Shown one piece after another: positions 32,173 through 41,148 of a stretch of DNA of 64,000 bases. The first letter of the stretch is position 1, and the number at the start of each line of letters is the position of its first letter. Made by a program: the position numbers and the translations under genes. Where the stretch lies: positions 310,001 through 374,000 of the forward strand of contig NZ_WWEO01000045.1 of assembly GCF_009928685.1 (NCBI RefSeq), written 5' to 3'. This DNA is from Mucilaginibacter agri (GTDB lineage: Bacteria; Bacteroidota; Bacteroidia; Sphingobacteriales; Sphingobacteriaceae). Below the pieces are notes generated by a model. The model was not told the DNA's origin. It saw only the letters and a list, made by a program, of their open reading frames with translations, and did not search any database.

Positions 32173-33072
32173 TCAGCTCCTTGGATGATACTGGATAATC
32201 GTACTTTTCAGATAATCCCTATCTAAATGCGTATAGATTTCTGTAGTGGTAATACTCTCGTGACCCAGCATTTCTTGCACAGCGCGAAGATCGGCACCTC
32301 CTTCAACCAGGTGAGTTGCAAATGAGTGGCGAAACGTGTGGGGACTGATCTTTTTCTTTAGGCCGATTACTTCTGCTAAATCCTTAATCAGCATAAAAAT
32401 ATAAACCCGGCTTAAACGAGTACCGCGACGGTTAAGAAAAACCAAGTCCTCCTCTCCTTTCTTGATGAGGATGTGCACACGAACCTCATCCAACCAGATC
32501 TTTAAAGCCTTTGTAGCCGAACCACCGATGGGAACCAGTCGTTCTTTGCTGCCTTTGCCAACTACTTTAATAAATTCTATATCGAGGTAGAGGTTAGAGA
32601 TGCGGAGCTCGGTAAGTTCGGACACGCGGAGGCCGCAGCTATACAATACTTCTAAAATTGCTTTGTTACGTGCGCCGTCGGGTTTGGAGAGATCGATAGC
32701 ATTAATCAGGTTATCAATATCCAACATGCTTAGCGTATCGGGTAGCTTACGGCGTGTTTTGGGCGATTCGAGCAGTTCTGATGGATCGATTTTGATTTCG
32801 TCTTCCATCAGCAGGTATTTGTAGAAAGCTTTGATGCCTGATAAAATTCTTGCCTGCGATGTTGGTAGCATTCCTAACTCGCTTAACCAGGTTAAAAAAC
32901 GGCGAAGATCGGCTAAAGAAATTGCAATTGGTTTAATTATAACTTCCTGCGATTCAGAAAACTGTTTTAGTTTATCTATATCTCTACTGTAAGCTTGTAT
33001 AGAGTTAGCCGACATCGATTTTTCTAACTTCAGATAACTTTTAAATCCTTTTATTGCCTGCTGCCACTCCAC
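32173..33072 (-). CDS. xerD: Tyrosine recombinase XerD
   Basis: A 299-residue tyrosine recombinase, the exact size of XerD. It uses a GTG start at 33072; the next ATG would cut off the first helix of the core-binding domain (SAM-like, about residues 3-85). Catalytic residues are visible: Arg in YSCGLRVSEL, Lys in VVGKGSKERLVP, HTFRHSFATHL (His-x-x-Arg), GHESITTTEIYTH (His...Tyr, the nucleophile). XerC/XerD resolve chromosome dimers at dif during division, with FtsK. The C-terminal HESITTTEIYTHLDRDYLKSTI is typical of the housekeeping enzyme. No phage or integron genes are nearby, so this is the core recombinase rather than a mobile-element integrase. Confidence 0.92.
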   Translation of the reverse strand: MEWQQAIKGFKSYLKLEKSMSANSIQAYSRDIDKLKQFSESQEVIIKPIAISLADLRRFLTWLSELGMLPTSQARILSGIKAFYKYLLMEDEIKIDPSELLESPKTRRKLPDTLSMLDIDNLINAIDLSKPDGARNKAILEVLYSCGLRVSELTELRISNLYLDIEFIKVVGKGSKERLVPIGGSATKALKIWLDEVRVHILIKKGEEDLVFLNRRGTRLSRVYIFMLIKDLAEVIGLKKKISPHTFRHSFATHLVEGGADLRAVQEMLGHESITTTEIYTHLDRDYLKSTIIQYHPRS

Positions 33073-33099
33073 CTGATTTTAGTTTTCCCGATTTATAGT

Positions 33100-33107
33100 T
33101 AAGTTTG
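33100..33107 (+). promoter_or_regulatory. Candidate -7 element of aroQ, leaderless
   Basis: TAAGTTTG matches TAnnTTTG exactly and ends 5 nt before the ATG at 33113. Confidence 0.5.
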
Positions 33108-33112
33108 GATTG

Positions 33113-33532
33113 ATGAAGATACAAATTATTAACGGCCCAAATTTAAACCTGCTTGGCGTAAGGGAAAAATCTATTTACGGAGATAGCAGTTTCGATACAT
33201 ATTTAGAGCAATTGCGCCACCAATATACTGATGTTATCATTGAGTATTTCCAAAGCAATAAGGAAGGCGAACTGATTGATAAACTACACGAAATTGGCTT
33301 TAGCTATGATGGTGTTATCTTAAATGCAGGCGCTTATACCCATACTTCTATTGCCATTGCCGATGCCATTGCGGCCATTAATACACCTGTAATTGAGGTG
33401 CATATTTCTAACGTACACAAACGCGAAGCTTTTAGGCACCACTCCATGCTGGCGGCAAGTTGCGTGGGTGTTATAGCTGGTTTCGGCCTTAATTCATACC
33501 GGTTAGCACTCGAACATTATTTAACCCGATAA
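33113..33532 (+). CDS. aroQ: Type II 3-dehydroquinate dehydratase
   Basis: A 139-residue protein from the ATG at 33113 (an upstream TTG adds one residue but would fall inside the promoter). It has the type II hallmarks: IINGPNLNLLGVRE (residues 4-17), the mobile loop with Tyr in EKSIYGD, FQSNKEGELIDKLHE, LNAGAYTHTSIAIADAI and EVHISNVHKREAFRHHS. The enzyme dehydrates 3-dehydroquinate to 3-dehydroshikimate in the shikimate pathway and forms a dodecamer in the cytoplasm. It is divergent from xerD. A consensus -7 element ends 5 nt upstream, so the mRNA is probably leaderless. Confidence 0.97.
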   Translation: MKIQIINGPNLNLLGVREKSIYGDSSFDTYLEQLRHQYTDVIIEYFQSNKEGELIDKLHEIGFSYDGVILNAGAYTHTSIAIADAIAAINTPVIEVHISNVHKREAFRHHSMLAASCVGVIAGFGLNSYRLALEHYLTR

Positions 33533-33574
33533 ATATTTCGGCATCCGTAAAACGGAACCTTACCAATTGTGTTA

Positions 33575-36175
33575 ATGAAACCTATGCAAAAGTTTTTGAA
33601 GTATCTATTTGTTCTGGTGTTTACCGGTTCGCTGGTCTTTTGCTTTTCAGATGGCTATAGCCAACTGCGCCGAAAAAAACGGACACAGAGCGATTCGCTG
33701 CGCACAAGTATCCTGCGCCGGGATTCGATGATGCGCACCCTGAAACATTCGGATACCTCGTTAAATATGCTTCTGCAAAAGGTGGAGTATTACAATAACT
33801 CATTTACCGAAATCAGTGTAAGCCTTTCGCACGGATTTGATACCGTGGATATCAGCAACGGTTTACCCAGCTATCAAAAACGGGTTACCATAGTAAAAAA
33901 TCTCATAGATAAGGATAAATCGAATACCTTACGTTATCTCTACGCTATCCGTGATATTTTAACCCGATCGGAAGACCAGTTGGATGAATGGCAGGATCGG
34001 CTTGCAGATATAAATAGCAAGCTGGTGCAAATGCGTAGTGACTTAAATGAGATAAAGAAGGATACTACGTTTAGCACAGTTCCGGCTGATACAAGTTTGC
34101 AGGAAACTGCCAATCAGCCTATTAAAGCAGTACTTTCTAAACATCGTCAGCTAGATTCGCTTAATAAGGTTAATCTGCTGAAAATTGGCTTGCTGCAAAA
34201 TCGGGTTGCTGATATTTATATATCCATTCTTGATCAAAAAGACCGTCTGAATACCAAAATACGCAGTTTTGGTGAACTGGCGTTTTCTTCGGAAAGTAAT
34301 GTCATTTGGGACATGAAGTCTACGCCTGGGACATCCTTTAACTCGGCGTTGGACGACACCGTGAACATGAACTACAAGCTGTTGAAATTTATGATCAGCC
34401 GCGAAACAGTGGTTCACTTCATTGGTTTTTTTATCCTCGTCCTATTCTTCCTGTGGATTTATACCAACCGTCGCAAAATTTTAAATACCCGTACCACTCC
34501 AGATAAAATACTGGCACAAACCAATTACGTGGCTCAATACCCCATATTGTCGGCCATTATTGTCTGCATGGTTATTCAGCCTTATTTTTATGATCATCCG
34601 CCGGCTGTATTTTTAGAGGGCTTGTTCCTTATCGCTTCTACCTGTGTGTTGATATTGGTCAAAAGAACCTATCATCCGGTTCTGTATAAATTTCTGCGCA
34701 CTATTTTCTTCATTTCGCTTATTTACGCTGTAAGTAACCTGTTTGTAGAAATTTCTAACGTCGATCGGGTAATTGTACTATTGGTATCAGGCGCCGCTGC
34801 GGTTATCGGTTATCGTTTTTTACGGGCCAACAAAGATGCAGAAGGCTATCCACCTTACTGGCGACTGGTTTTAAAGATATTTATCGGGCTGCAGGCTGTT
34901 TCTTTTGTGTTTAATATAAGCGGCCGCTTTACGCTGGCTAAGATAATGGCCGTTACCGGCAACCTTAATTTGTGGTTGGGTTTTACGTTTTATCTCTTCG
35001 TTCAGATATTAATGGAAAGCTTGTTTTTACAACTGGAGGCCAATAAAAGTGACACGGGCATCAGCTCGTTCCTTGATTTTAAATTGCTGCAAAGTAAGTT
35101 CAGAAGCGTACTTAACAAAATTGCAGCCATTATGTGGGCGGTAATGCTGGCGCAAAACCTGGGTATAGAAGACAACATTTGGGATTGGGTGACAGATTTT
35201 ATGCAAAAATCTCATAGCCTGGGCGGCACGCAATTTACCTTCGGGGGCATTATTGTTTTTGTGGTGGTAATCTGGCTATCATCAATTACAGCAAAGGTTA
35301 TTAATTACTTTTATGATTTTGCCGGTCAGCATAAAGGCACCCAGCCGCAAAAGCGTAAAAGCAGAACCTCGATGCTGCTTATCCGCATCAGTATATTCGC
35401 CGTCGGTTTCTTTATAGCCGTGGCGGCCTCCGGTGTGCCGATGGACAAGATCACCATTATTATTAGCGCCTTTGGTGTGGGTATTGGTTTTGGCTTGCAA
35501 AACATAGTAAACAACCTGGTATCGGGTTTAATACTGGCGTTTGAAAAACCTGTTGAAATTGGCGACGTTATCGAGGTATCGGGCAAATCGGGTACAATTA
35601 AAGAGATTGGCATACGATCCAGCAGGCTATTAACCGGCGATGGTGCTGAGGTTATAATTCCCAATGGTGATCTGATATCGCAGCACGTAATCAACTGGAC
35701 GTTGAGCAACAGTAATCGGCGGGTTGAACTGATCATTGGCGTGGCTTACGGCTCTGACGTGGAAAAGGTAAAAGAAATATTGAGAGATTTGCTCGCCAAT
35801 CGCGATGATATAATGACCGACCCCACCCCGGTGGTATTACTTCATAATTTAAACGCGAGTTCTGTTGATTTCAGAATGCTGTTTTGGGCATCCGACATAG
35901 CCATATGGCAAGAACTAAAAAGCCGCATTTTGGCAGAAGTATATAGCACATTTGCCGCCGAGGGCATTTCCTTACCTTTCCCACAACAGGATGTACACCT
36001 TTATTGGGACAAGGATTCGGAATTACCCCTACCTCACCACAAAATAGAACCACAAACTCCTCCAAGTGATGAGCCTGCGCTTGCTGCCAACAAAGCAGAA
36101 GCTAAGGAAAGTAACTTAAGAGAAAGCGAGGATAGAACGACTAGCGATAAAACTGCTGAGGATCCAGATCAGTAA
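33575..36175 (+). CDS. Large MscS-type mechanosensitive channel (MscK/YbdG-like)
   Basis: About 866 residues from the ATG at 33575. A signal peptide (KYLFVLVFTGSLVFCFSDGYSQ) precedes a long periplasmic, partly coiled-coil region (about residues 30-270). Several membrane helices follow, then the MscS core near residue 615-760: pore helix AFGVGIGFGLQNIVNNLVSGLILAFEKP, the beta domain with IEVSGKSGTIKEIGIRSSRLLTGDGAEVIIPNGDLIS, and the alpha/beta vestibule. Such channels release osmolytes on osmotic downshock. The C-terminal tail is hydrophilic and low-complexity. Its last 35 bp overlap the convergent glycosyltransferase gene. Confidence 0.92.
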   Translation: MKPMQKFLKYLFVLVFTGSLVFCFSDGYSQLRRKKRTQSDSLRTSILRRDSMMRTLKHSDTSLNMLLQKVEYYNNSFTEISVSLSHGFDTVDISNGLPSYQKRVTIVKNLIDKDKSNTLRYLYAIRDILTRSEDQLDEWQDRLADINSKLVQMRSDLNEIKKDTTFSTVPADTSLQETANQPIKAVLSKHRQLDSLNKVNLLKIGLLQNRVADIYISILDQKDRLNTKIRSFGELAFSSESNVIWDMKSTPGTSFNSALDDTVNMNYKLLKFMISRETVVHFIGFFILVLFFLWIYTNRRKILNTRTTPDKILAQTNYVAQYPILSAIIVCMVIQPYFYDHPPAVFLEGLFLIASTCVLILVKRTYHPVLYKFLRTIFFISLIYAVSNLFVEISNVDRVIVLLVSGAAAVIGYRFLRANKDAEGYPPYWRLVLKIFIGLQAVSFVFNISGRFTLAKIMAVTGNLNLWLGFTFYLFVQILMESLFLQLEANKSDTGISSFLDFKLLQSKFRSVLNKIAAIMWAVMLAQNLGIEDNIWDWVTDFMQKSHSLGGTQFTFGGIIVFVVVIWLSSITAKVINYFYDFAGQHKGTQPQKRKSRTSMLLIRISIFAVGFFIAVAASGVPMDKITIIISAFGVGIGFGLQNIVNNLVSGLILAFEKPVEIGDVIEVSGKSGTIKEIGIRSSRLLTGDGAEVIIPNGDLISQHVINWTLSNSNRRVELIIGVAYGSDVEKVKEILRDLLANRDDIMTDPTPVVLLHNLNASSVDFRMLFWASDIAIWQELKSRILAEVYSTFAAEGISLPFPQQDVHLYWDKDSELPLPHHKIEPQTPPSDEPALAANKAEAKESNLRESEDRTTSDKTAEDPDQ

Positions 36176-37187
36176 AGTGTTTCTTTTTATTGAGAAAGAA
36201 CTCCCTTACTATACTCAGCTTAAACATACCAGTTAAATTAGCCTGCCCTTTAATGGCGGGCTTGGTTTTGGTACGCTTATCTGATGGAGAAAATAGCTTA
36301 CGAACAAAATTTTGGTGCGCACGACTAATAGCCCAGGCGTCCTTGCGTTTGCCCTCATTCATAAAACGGAAGATAGCCAGCAGATCCATCCCGAAACGAA
36401 TACTAATTATCGGCAACGATTTGTATACCGGCATATTCTTCTTCAACAGCAGCAAATTATTGCGGAAATTGAGGTACGTTTTAAACGGGTTCTCTTTATC
36501 CAGTGTGCCGCCGCCAACGTGGTAAACTTCAGATTCGGCGCAATACATAACCTTATAGCCCATATTTTTTAAACGCCAGCAAAGATCTATCTCTTCCATG
36601 TGGGCAAAAAACTGCTCGTCGAAACCGCCCGACATATCCCAATACTTTTTACGTATAAATAAGGCCGCGCCTGATGCCCAGAAGATCTCGCCCGACTGAT
36701 TGTACTGGCCCTTATCCTCTTCCACATCGTAAAATATTCGGCCACGGCAAAAAGGGTAACCAAAATGGTCTATAAAACCTCCGGCAGCGCCGGCATGCTC
36801 AAAGTGGGTCTTCTCTGCGTATGATTTGATCTTTGGCGCTGCAGCTGCAATTTTCTCATCGGTTTCCATCAACTCAATTACCGGTTCAATCCATCCCGGG
36901 CCAACTTCAATATCAGAGTTTAGCAGGATATAGTAATCAGCTTCAACTTGTTGTAAAACGCGATTATATCCCCCTGTGAAGCCATAGTTCGCATCGTTTT
37001 CAATAATAGTAACGGTTGGGAACTGTGCTTTCAAAAAAGCAACCGAGCCGTCTGACGATGCATTATCGCCCACCACAATTTCGAGATTGGTGTATGTCGA
37101 TTGCATTACGCCTGGTAAAAACAAGCTCAAATATTTTAGCCCGTTCCAGTTTAATATTACTACAGCTACTTTAGGTTTAATCTCCAT
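36141..37187 (-). CDS. GT2 family glycosyltransferase
   Basis: A 348-residue GT-A fold enzyme of the rhamnosyl/dTDP-sugar branch. Conserved parts are VAVVILNWNGLKYLSLFLPGV at the start, VGDNASSDGSVAF, LNSDIEVGPGWIEPVIELM with the DxD-like acidic pair, and the acceptor block GGFDEQFFAHMEEIDLCWRLKNMGYKVMYCAESEVYHVGGGT. The DLCWR motif is typical of the WsaE/rhamnosyltransferase group. It probably adds a sugar to a surface glycan at the inner membrane face. It follows the LpxL-like acyltransferase gene by 4 bp, suggesting a common role in envelope glycolipid. The C-terminus overlaps mscS. Confidence 0.9.
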   Translation of the reverse strand: MEIKPKVAVVILNWNGLKYLSLFLPGVMQSTYTNLEIVVGDNASSDGSVAFLKAQFPTVTIIENDANYGFTGGYNRVLQQVEADYYILLNSDIEVGPGWIEPVIELMETDEKIAAAAPKIKSYAEKTHFEHAGAAGGFIDHFGYPFCRGRIFYDVEEDKGQYNQSGEIFWASGAALFIRKKYWDMSGGFDEQFFAHMEEIDLCWRLKNMGYKVMYCAESEVYHVGGGTLDKENPFKTYLNFRNNLLLLKKNMPVYKSLPIISIRFGMDLLAIFRFMNEGKRKDAWAISRAHQNFVRKLFSPSDKRTKTKPAIKGQANLTGMFKLSIVREFFLNKKKHFTDLDPQQFYR

Positions 37188-37191
37188 TAAT

Positions 37192-38070
37192 TCAGTTTCC
37201 TTCGGGCTTAAATTTCCATCTCCTGTGCGACCATAACCAGTAAGCCGGTTCTTCTTTGATCACTTTTTCAAGATACTGTACGTGCGCCTGGGTTATTTCG
37301 TATTGTTTAGTCTGTTTCGGTTCTTCAACCAAGGGCACAAATGTACACTCATAATATCCTCTTTTTACACGTCTGATATCGGCAAATACCACAACCGAAT
37401 TAAAAAGAGTTGCTATTTTCTCAATACCTAAAAATACAGCCGTGGGCTGATTTAAAAACGGTGTAAAGTAATGTGCTTCTTCCCGCACTGGTGTCTGATC
37501 TGATGCAAATACACTAAGTGATAGTTCGCTTTTAAGCTCCGCCATTTTACGTAGGGTGCTTTTCATGGGTATCAACGTTGCACCGAATTTCTCGCGCATA
37601 CGCTTAAACAGCTGGTCGGATGTTTTATTATTCAGTGGCTTATAAATAATTACCCGACGATGGTGCGTCATGGTGCCGGTGCGCAAAGCCCCCCACTCCC
37701 AGTTACCATAATGGCCAACAACAGCAATAATGCTGCGGTTCTGCGCAAAATAACCGTTAATCACCTCGAGGTTGGTTAAGTACATGCGCTTTTCCATTTC
37801 AGTTTTAGAAATGGTAATAGATTTTATCGTTTCAACAAACAGGTCGGCCAGGTAATGGTAGTATTTCTTTTCTATGGCATGTAGTTCCTCAGCATTTTTT
37901 TCGGGGAAGGAGTTTTTAAGATTTTGTTGCACCACGCCTCTGCGATAGCCTGTTACGTAATACATAATCACGTACAAAAAGTCGGCGATGAGATACAGCA
38001 ACCAAAATGGCAGTAATGATATGAGGTACAAAAAGAAGACCGCTAAACTTGTAAGCCCTTTTTTTATCAT
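37192..38070 (-). CDS. LpxL/HtrB-like acyltransferase
   Basis: A 292-residue membrane-anchored acyltransferase. An N-terminal hydrophobic segment (LAVFFLYLISLLPFWLLYLIADFLYVIMYY) leads to the family motif VGHYGNWEW (about residues 122-130), the His-x4-Glu catalytic pair of the lipid A secondary acyltransferases. SVFASDQTPVREEAHYFTPFLNQPTAVFLGIEKIA is the usual second block. Enzymes of this family add a fatty acid to lipid A precursors or, in Bacteroidota, also to other lipids. It is the first gene of a two-gene unit with a GT2 glycosyltransferase and has a good -7 element about 24 nt upstream. Confidence 0.9.
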   Translation of the reverse strand: MIKKGLTSLAVFFLYLISLLPFWLLYLIADFLYVIMYYVTGYRRGVVQQNLKNSFPEKNAEELHAIEKKYYHYLADLFVETIKSITISKTEMEKRMYLTNLEVINGYFAQNRSIIAVVGHYGNWEWGALRTGTMTHHRRVIIYKPLNNKTSDQLFKRMREKFGATLIPMKSTLRKMAELKSELSLSVFASDQTPVREEAHYFTPFLNQPTAVFLGIEKIATLFNSVVVFADIRRVKRGYYECTFVPLVEEPKQTKQYEITQAHVQYLEKVIKEEPAYWLWSHRRWKFKPEGN

Positions 38071-38094
38071 TAATTTCGAAAAAAATTTAAGCTA

Positions 38095-38102
38095 CAAACA
38101 TA
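38095..38102 (-). promoter_or_regulatory. Candidate -7 element of the acyltransferase-glycosyltransferase unit
   Basis: Minus-strand TATGTTTG is an exact consensus match, 24 nt before the acyltransferase ATG. It lies in the 38-bp region divergent from wbqC. Confidence 0.45.
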
Positions 38103-38108
38103 AAAGAT

Positions 38109-38723
38109 ATGATTGAAAAAGGTGCGTTGCTGCCCATGTTTTATCTGCCGCCGGTTGAATATTTTACACAATTAAACAAATATAAACCCGATGTATGGAT
38201 AGAGCGCGATGAGCATTTTCCAAAGCAAACATACCGTAACCGGGCCAACATTTACTCGCCCGATGGCCAGCTGGCGCTTGTAGTGCCGGTGGTAAAAGGT
38301 TCTAAAGTGCATACCCCCACAAAGGATGTGAAAATAAGTTACGATTTTAACTGGCAGCGAATGCATTGGATGAGCTTGCAGGCTTGCTACCGCCGTTCTG
38401 CCTATTTTGAATACTATGAGGCTGATTTTGCTCCCTTCTACGAGCAGAAAACAACGCATTTGTTCGACTATAATCAACAGCTTTTAGAGTTATTACTGCG
38501 TTTACTAAAGATAAAAACCACACTTAATTACACCAATGAGTACCAAGCACGATACCCCGAAAGTGTGGTTGACCTGCGCCATGCCATGAGTGCTAAAAAA
38601 GATGTTACAATTGAACAAAAGCCGTACTTTCAGGTTTTTGAAGAGCGTAATGGTTTTTTAAAGAACCTGAGTATTGTAGACCTGTTGTTTAACCAGGGCC
38701 CGCAAGCAGTAAATTACTTATAG
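38109..38723 (+). CDS. WbqC-like family protein
   Basis: A 204-residue protein of the WbqC-like family: ALLPMFYLPPVEYFTQLNKYKPDVWIERDEHFPKQTYRNRANIYSPDGQLALVVPVVKG at the start and IVDLLFNQGPQAVNYL at the end. WbqC genes occur in O-antigen clusters, and the family is common in Bacteroidota as a stand-alone gene; its activity is not established. The stop codon is directly followed by the corA ATG with no spacer, so the two are co-transcribed. It is divergent from an acyltransferase gene with only 38 bp between the starts. Confidence 0.88.
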   Translation: MIEKGALLPMFYLPPVEYFTQLNKYKPDVWIERDEHFPKQTYRNRANIYSPDGQLALVVPVVKGSKVHTPTKDVKISYDFNWQRMHWMSLQACYRRSAYFEYYEADFAPFYEQKTTHLFDYNQQLLELLLRLLKIKTTLNYTNEYQARYPESVVDLRHAMSAKKDVTIEQKPYFQVFEERNGFLKNLSIVDLLFNQGPQAVNYL

Positions 38724-39839
38724 ATGAGCAAAAGATCGCGTTTTAAGCATAAGCGTATGGGCCAGGTGGGCGATGCCCCGGGCATGATACGAATCCCCGA
38801 CGATGCCCTGAAACCCAAAATCAGCGTATTTTCTTACAATGCCGATGAGGTGGTAACATCTTCAGGCAATGATATTGGCGTGATTATAGACCAATTTAAT
38901 AAGTGTAAGTGCCATACCCACTGGATAAAAGTTAACGGCCTTGGCGATGCGGTGCTGATTGAAAAAATGGGCGAACTGCTCAAAATTAATGTACTGGTGC
39001 TTGAGGATATCACCAATACGCATCAGCGGCCAAAATTTGACGAATACGAAGACTATTTTTTTGCCACCAGCCGGATGATAGAGATCTCGCAGTCTGGCGA
39101 TGAGATGCTGAATACGCAGTTTTCGGCCATTGTTAAAGACGATCTAATAATCAGCTTCCAGGAAAATTACGAAGATTGCTTTGAGGCGGTAATAAACAGG
39201 CTTAAACTGGCAAAGGGTGTAATACGTACGGCCGGGCCTGCATATATGTGCTACGCACTGATGGACACGATTATTGATACCTATTTTGTGGTACTGGCAG
39301 ACATCGGCGAATCATTAGACACCCTGGAAGATCGCTTGTATGACAAAGCGGATAAAAGCATTATGTATGATAGTCAGCACATGAAGCGTGAATTGATTAT
39401 GATGCGTAAGGTTAGCTGGCCGGAGCGGGATAAGATAAACGATATGATCCGCAGCGATAGCCCCTTGTTAACACACGAGGTGAAAACTTACCTGCGCGAT
39501 GCATACGACCATTGTATACATATTATGGACGTTATTGACAGCTATAAGGAGATTACCACAAGCATTACAGATCTGTATCTTTCGATGGTAAGTAACCGGA
39601 TGAATGAGATTATGAAGGTGCTAACCATTATCTCGGTAATATTTATTCCCCTAACATTTATCGCGGGCATCTACGGAATGAACTTTGCCCGGCAGGATGA
39701 TAAAGGACATATTATACCCGATAATATGCCAGAGCTTTACATGCACCATGCCTACCCAGTTACCATTGTAAGCATGTTGCTTATAGCAGGTACGCTAATA
39801 TTTATTTTCTGGCGCAAAGGGTGGTTTAGCAGGTTATAA
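38724..39839 (+). CDS. corA: CorA-type Mg2+/Co2+ transporter
   Basis: A 371-residue CorA. The N-terminal cytoplasmic alpha/beta domain and the long helix (about residues 180-300) end in two C-terminal membrane helices. Between them lies the selectivity motif YGMNF (near residue 325), the family signature. The extracellular loop DDKGHIIPDNMPELYMHHAYP is acidic at its start, as expected. CorA forms a homopentamer that lets Mg2+ into the cell and closes when Mg2+ binds the cytoplasmic domain. It is translationally adjacent to wbqC. Two strong hairpins follow the gene. Confidence 0.94.
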   Translation: MSKRSRFKHKRMGQVGDAPGMIRIPDDALKPKISVFSYNADEVVTSSGNDIGVIIDQFNKCKCHTHWIKVNGLGDAVLIEKMGELLKINVLVLEDITNTHQRPKFDEYEDYFFATSRMIEISQSGDEMLNTQFSAIVKDDLIISFQENYEDCFEAVINRLKLAKGVIRTAGPAYMCYALMDTIIDTYFVVLADIGESLDTLEDRLYDKADKSIMYDSQHMKRELIMMRKVSWPERDKINDMIRSDSPLLTHEVKTYLRDAYDHCIHIMDVIDSYKEITTSITDLYLSMVSNRMNEIMKVLTIISVIFIPLTFIAGIYGMNFARQDDKGHIIPDNMPELYMHHAYPVTIVSMLLIAGTLIFIFWRKGWFSRL

Positions 39840-39855
39840 AAAACGAATTAAATCG

Positions 39856-39920
39856 CAGAGTTTTGCCACCAAAAATACTTATAAGTCATAAAAAGTGGAA
39901 CTCTGTTTATTTTTAATCGA
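39856..39920 (+). terminator. Terminator-like hairpin after corA
   Basis: CAGAGTT and CCAC (39856-39869) pair with GTGG and AACTCTG (39895-39905) around a 25-nt A/T-rich loop, and a T-rich stretch follows. Confidence 0.65.
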
Positions 39921-40002
39921 TAAGAATATACTTTTTAACTAATTAATTATCAGTATAATATCGCATTTACTTAAAGTGAAAATGACTTTTAGGTAGGAAC
40001 AC

Positions 40003-40044
40003 AGTGGTGCGTGTGGAACTTTGCACCACTGCACCACTTTTTAC
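40003..40044 (+). terminator. Second hairpin after corA with a duplicated 3' arm
   Basis: agtggtgc (40003-40010) can pair with either of two tandem gcaccact copies (40023-40030 or 40031-40038), the second of which runs into TTTTT. Confidence 0.6.
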
Positions 40045-40045
40045 A

Positions 40046-40072
40046 TAAAAAAAGCCACCCGTTAAGGCAGCT
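40046..40072 (-). terminator. Intrinsic terminator of the acidic small-protein gene
   Basis: On the minus strand AGCTGCC pairs with GGTGGCT (two wobbles) around a 6-nt loop, followed by seven T. Confidence 0.75.
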
Positions 40073-40098
40073 CTTCTTGTTAAGGTTTTATAGAAAAT

Positions 40099-40338
40099 TT
40101 AATCCTTTTTCTTTTCAGGGATATCGTCGTCTAAATTCAGTGTGAACGACGATTCGGCGGCGTCATAAGCTCGCTGTAAAGCCTGTACGTCGGCCTGCTC
40201 ATCAACGGGTTCTACATCGTTTCCGTTGCCCGACAGGTCGCTTTCCAGTGTTTGGGCGTTTTCTTGTTCGTTACTCGAGTTTCTTGGGTTATCGTTGTCC
40301 TCATTATTTAAGGCAATTTCGTTTTCTGGGATGCTCAT
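40099..40338 (-). CDS. Small acidic low-complexity protein, function unknown
   Basis: A 79-residue very acidic protein rich in Asn, Asp, Glu and Gln, with no hydrophobic core (for example NNEDNDNPRNSSNEQENAQ). It ends in DDIPEKKKD. It is probably disordered and cytoplasmic. I do not recognise a family. A clean terminator follows it and it has its own intergenic space on both sides, which supports a real gene. Short disordered acidic proteins of this kind are frequent in Bacteroidota stress regulons, but nothing in the sequence proves such a role. Confidence 0.6.
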   Translation of the reverse strand: MSIPENEIALNNEDNDNPRNSSNEQENAQTLESDLSGNGNDVEPVDEQADVQALQRAYDAAESSFTLNLDDDIPEKKKD

Positions 40339-40404
40339 AGTCGTATTTTTTTAGATGTTGTTTGTGTACAACTAAGTTAAACAATCATTGTTTCAATAAC
40401 CACA

Positions 40405-41061
40405 TTATTTCTGAAACTCAGGTTTTAAATATGCATGCATGGCTTCGCGCATTTTCAAAACCTTAGGCAATGATACCGACTCGATATACTGGCTATCGCC
40501 ATGCTTTCTAAAATATCCCTGGTGATAGATTTCGGCAGGGTAAAATACCTTAAAAGGTACTACCTGAGTTACAATTTTATTGCTGTAGTGATGGCCGTCG
40601 TTTACTTGTTTAATTACGTCCTCCAAAGTACTTTTTTCTTCAGGGGTTCGGTAGAAGGCGATGGAACGGTAGTCGGTGCCTTCATCCGGCCCCTGGCGGT
40701 TTAACGTGGTGGGGTCATGGGCATAAAAAAAAGCATGTGCCAGGGTCGTATAGCTAATTTCCTGCGGATCATAATAAACCTGTACTACCTCGGCATGGCC
40801 GGTTGTACGGGTGCAAACGTCTTCATATGTCGGGTTTTTAGTGCTGCCCCCGGCATAACCGGCAATAACCTTGTCTACACCTTTCAATTCCAAAAAAGCT
40901 TCACTGGATGCCCAAAAGCAACCTCCGCCAAAAGTGGCTACAGCCTGCCCGGCAGCCGGAGGCGGTACTTTTGCAAATTGATTTTCGCTTGCCGAAGTTT
41001 GCGCGTTAGCACAACTGTATAGCATCACAATGGCGGCTATATAGAACACAAAATTTTTCAT
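40405..41061 (-). CDS. msrA: Peptide methionine sulfoxide reductase A, lipoprotein form
   Basis: A 218-residue MsrA starting at the ATG at 41061. The N-terminus is a lipoprotein signal (FYIAAIVMLYSC, Cys17). The catalytic motif GGGCFW (Cys48) is intact, with YAGGSTKNPTYEDVCTRTTGHAEVV and DEGTDYRS further on. It reduces the S-epimer of methionine sulfoxide in damaged proteins; the signal places it in the periplasm, facing external oxidants. The resolving cysteines of cytoplasmic MsrA are not evident at the C-terminus (it ends LKPEFQK), so recycling may use another thiol system. No msrB is adjacent. Confidence 0.94.
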   Translation of the reverse strand: MKNFVFYIAAIVMLYSCANAQTSASENQFAKVPPPAAGQAVATFGGGCFWASSEAFLELKGVDKVIAGYAGGSTKNPTYEDVCTRTTGHAEVVQVYYDPQEISYTTLAHAFFYAHDPTTLNRQGPDEGTDYRSIAFYRTPEEKSTLEDVIKQVNDGHHYSNKIVTQVVPFKVFYPAEIYHQGYFRKHGDSQYIESVSLPKVLKMREAMHAYLKPEFQK

Positions 41062-41148
41062 GTCGATCAATTGGTTTTATAATATAAACGTAGTTAAAAC
41101 TACGCTGGTTTAGCCGTTTTGTAAGCACAATGCCATTAAGCAAAACGT

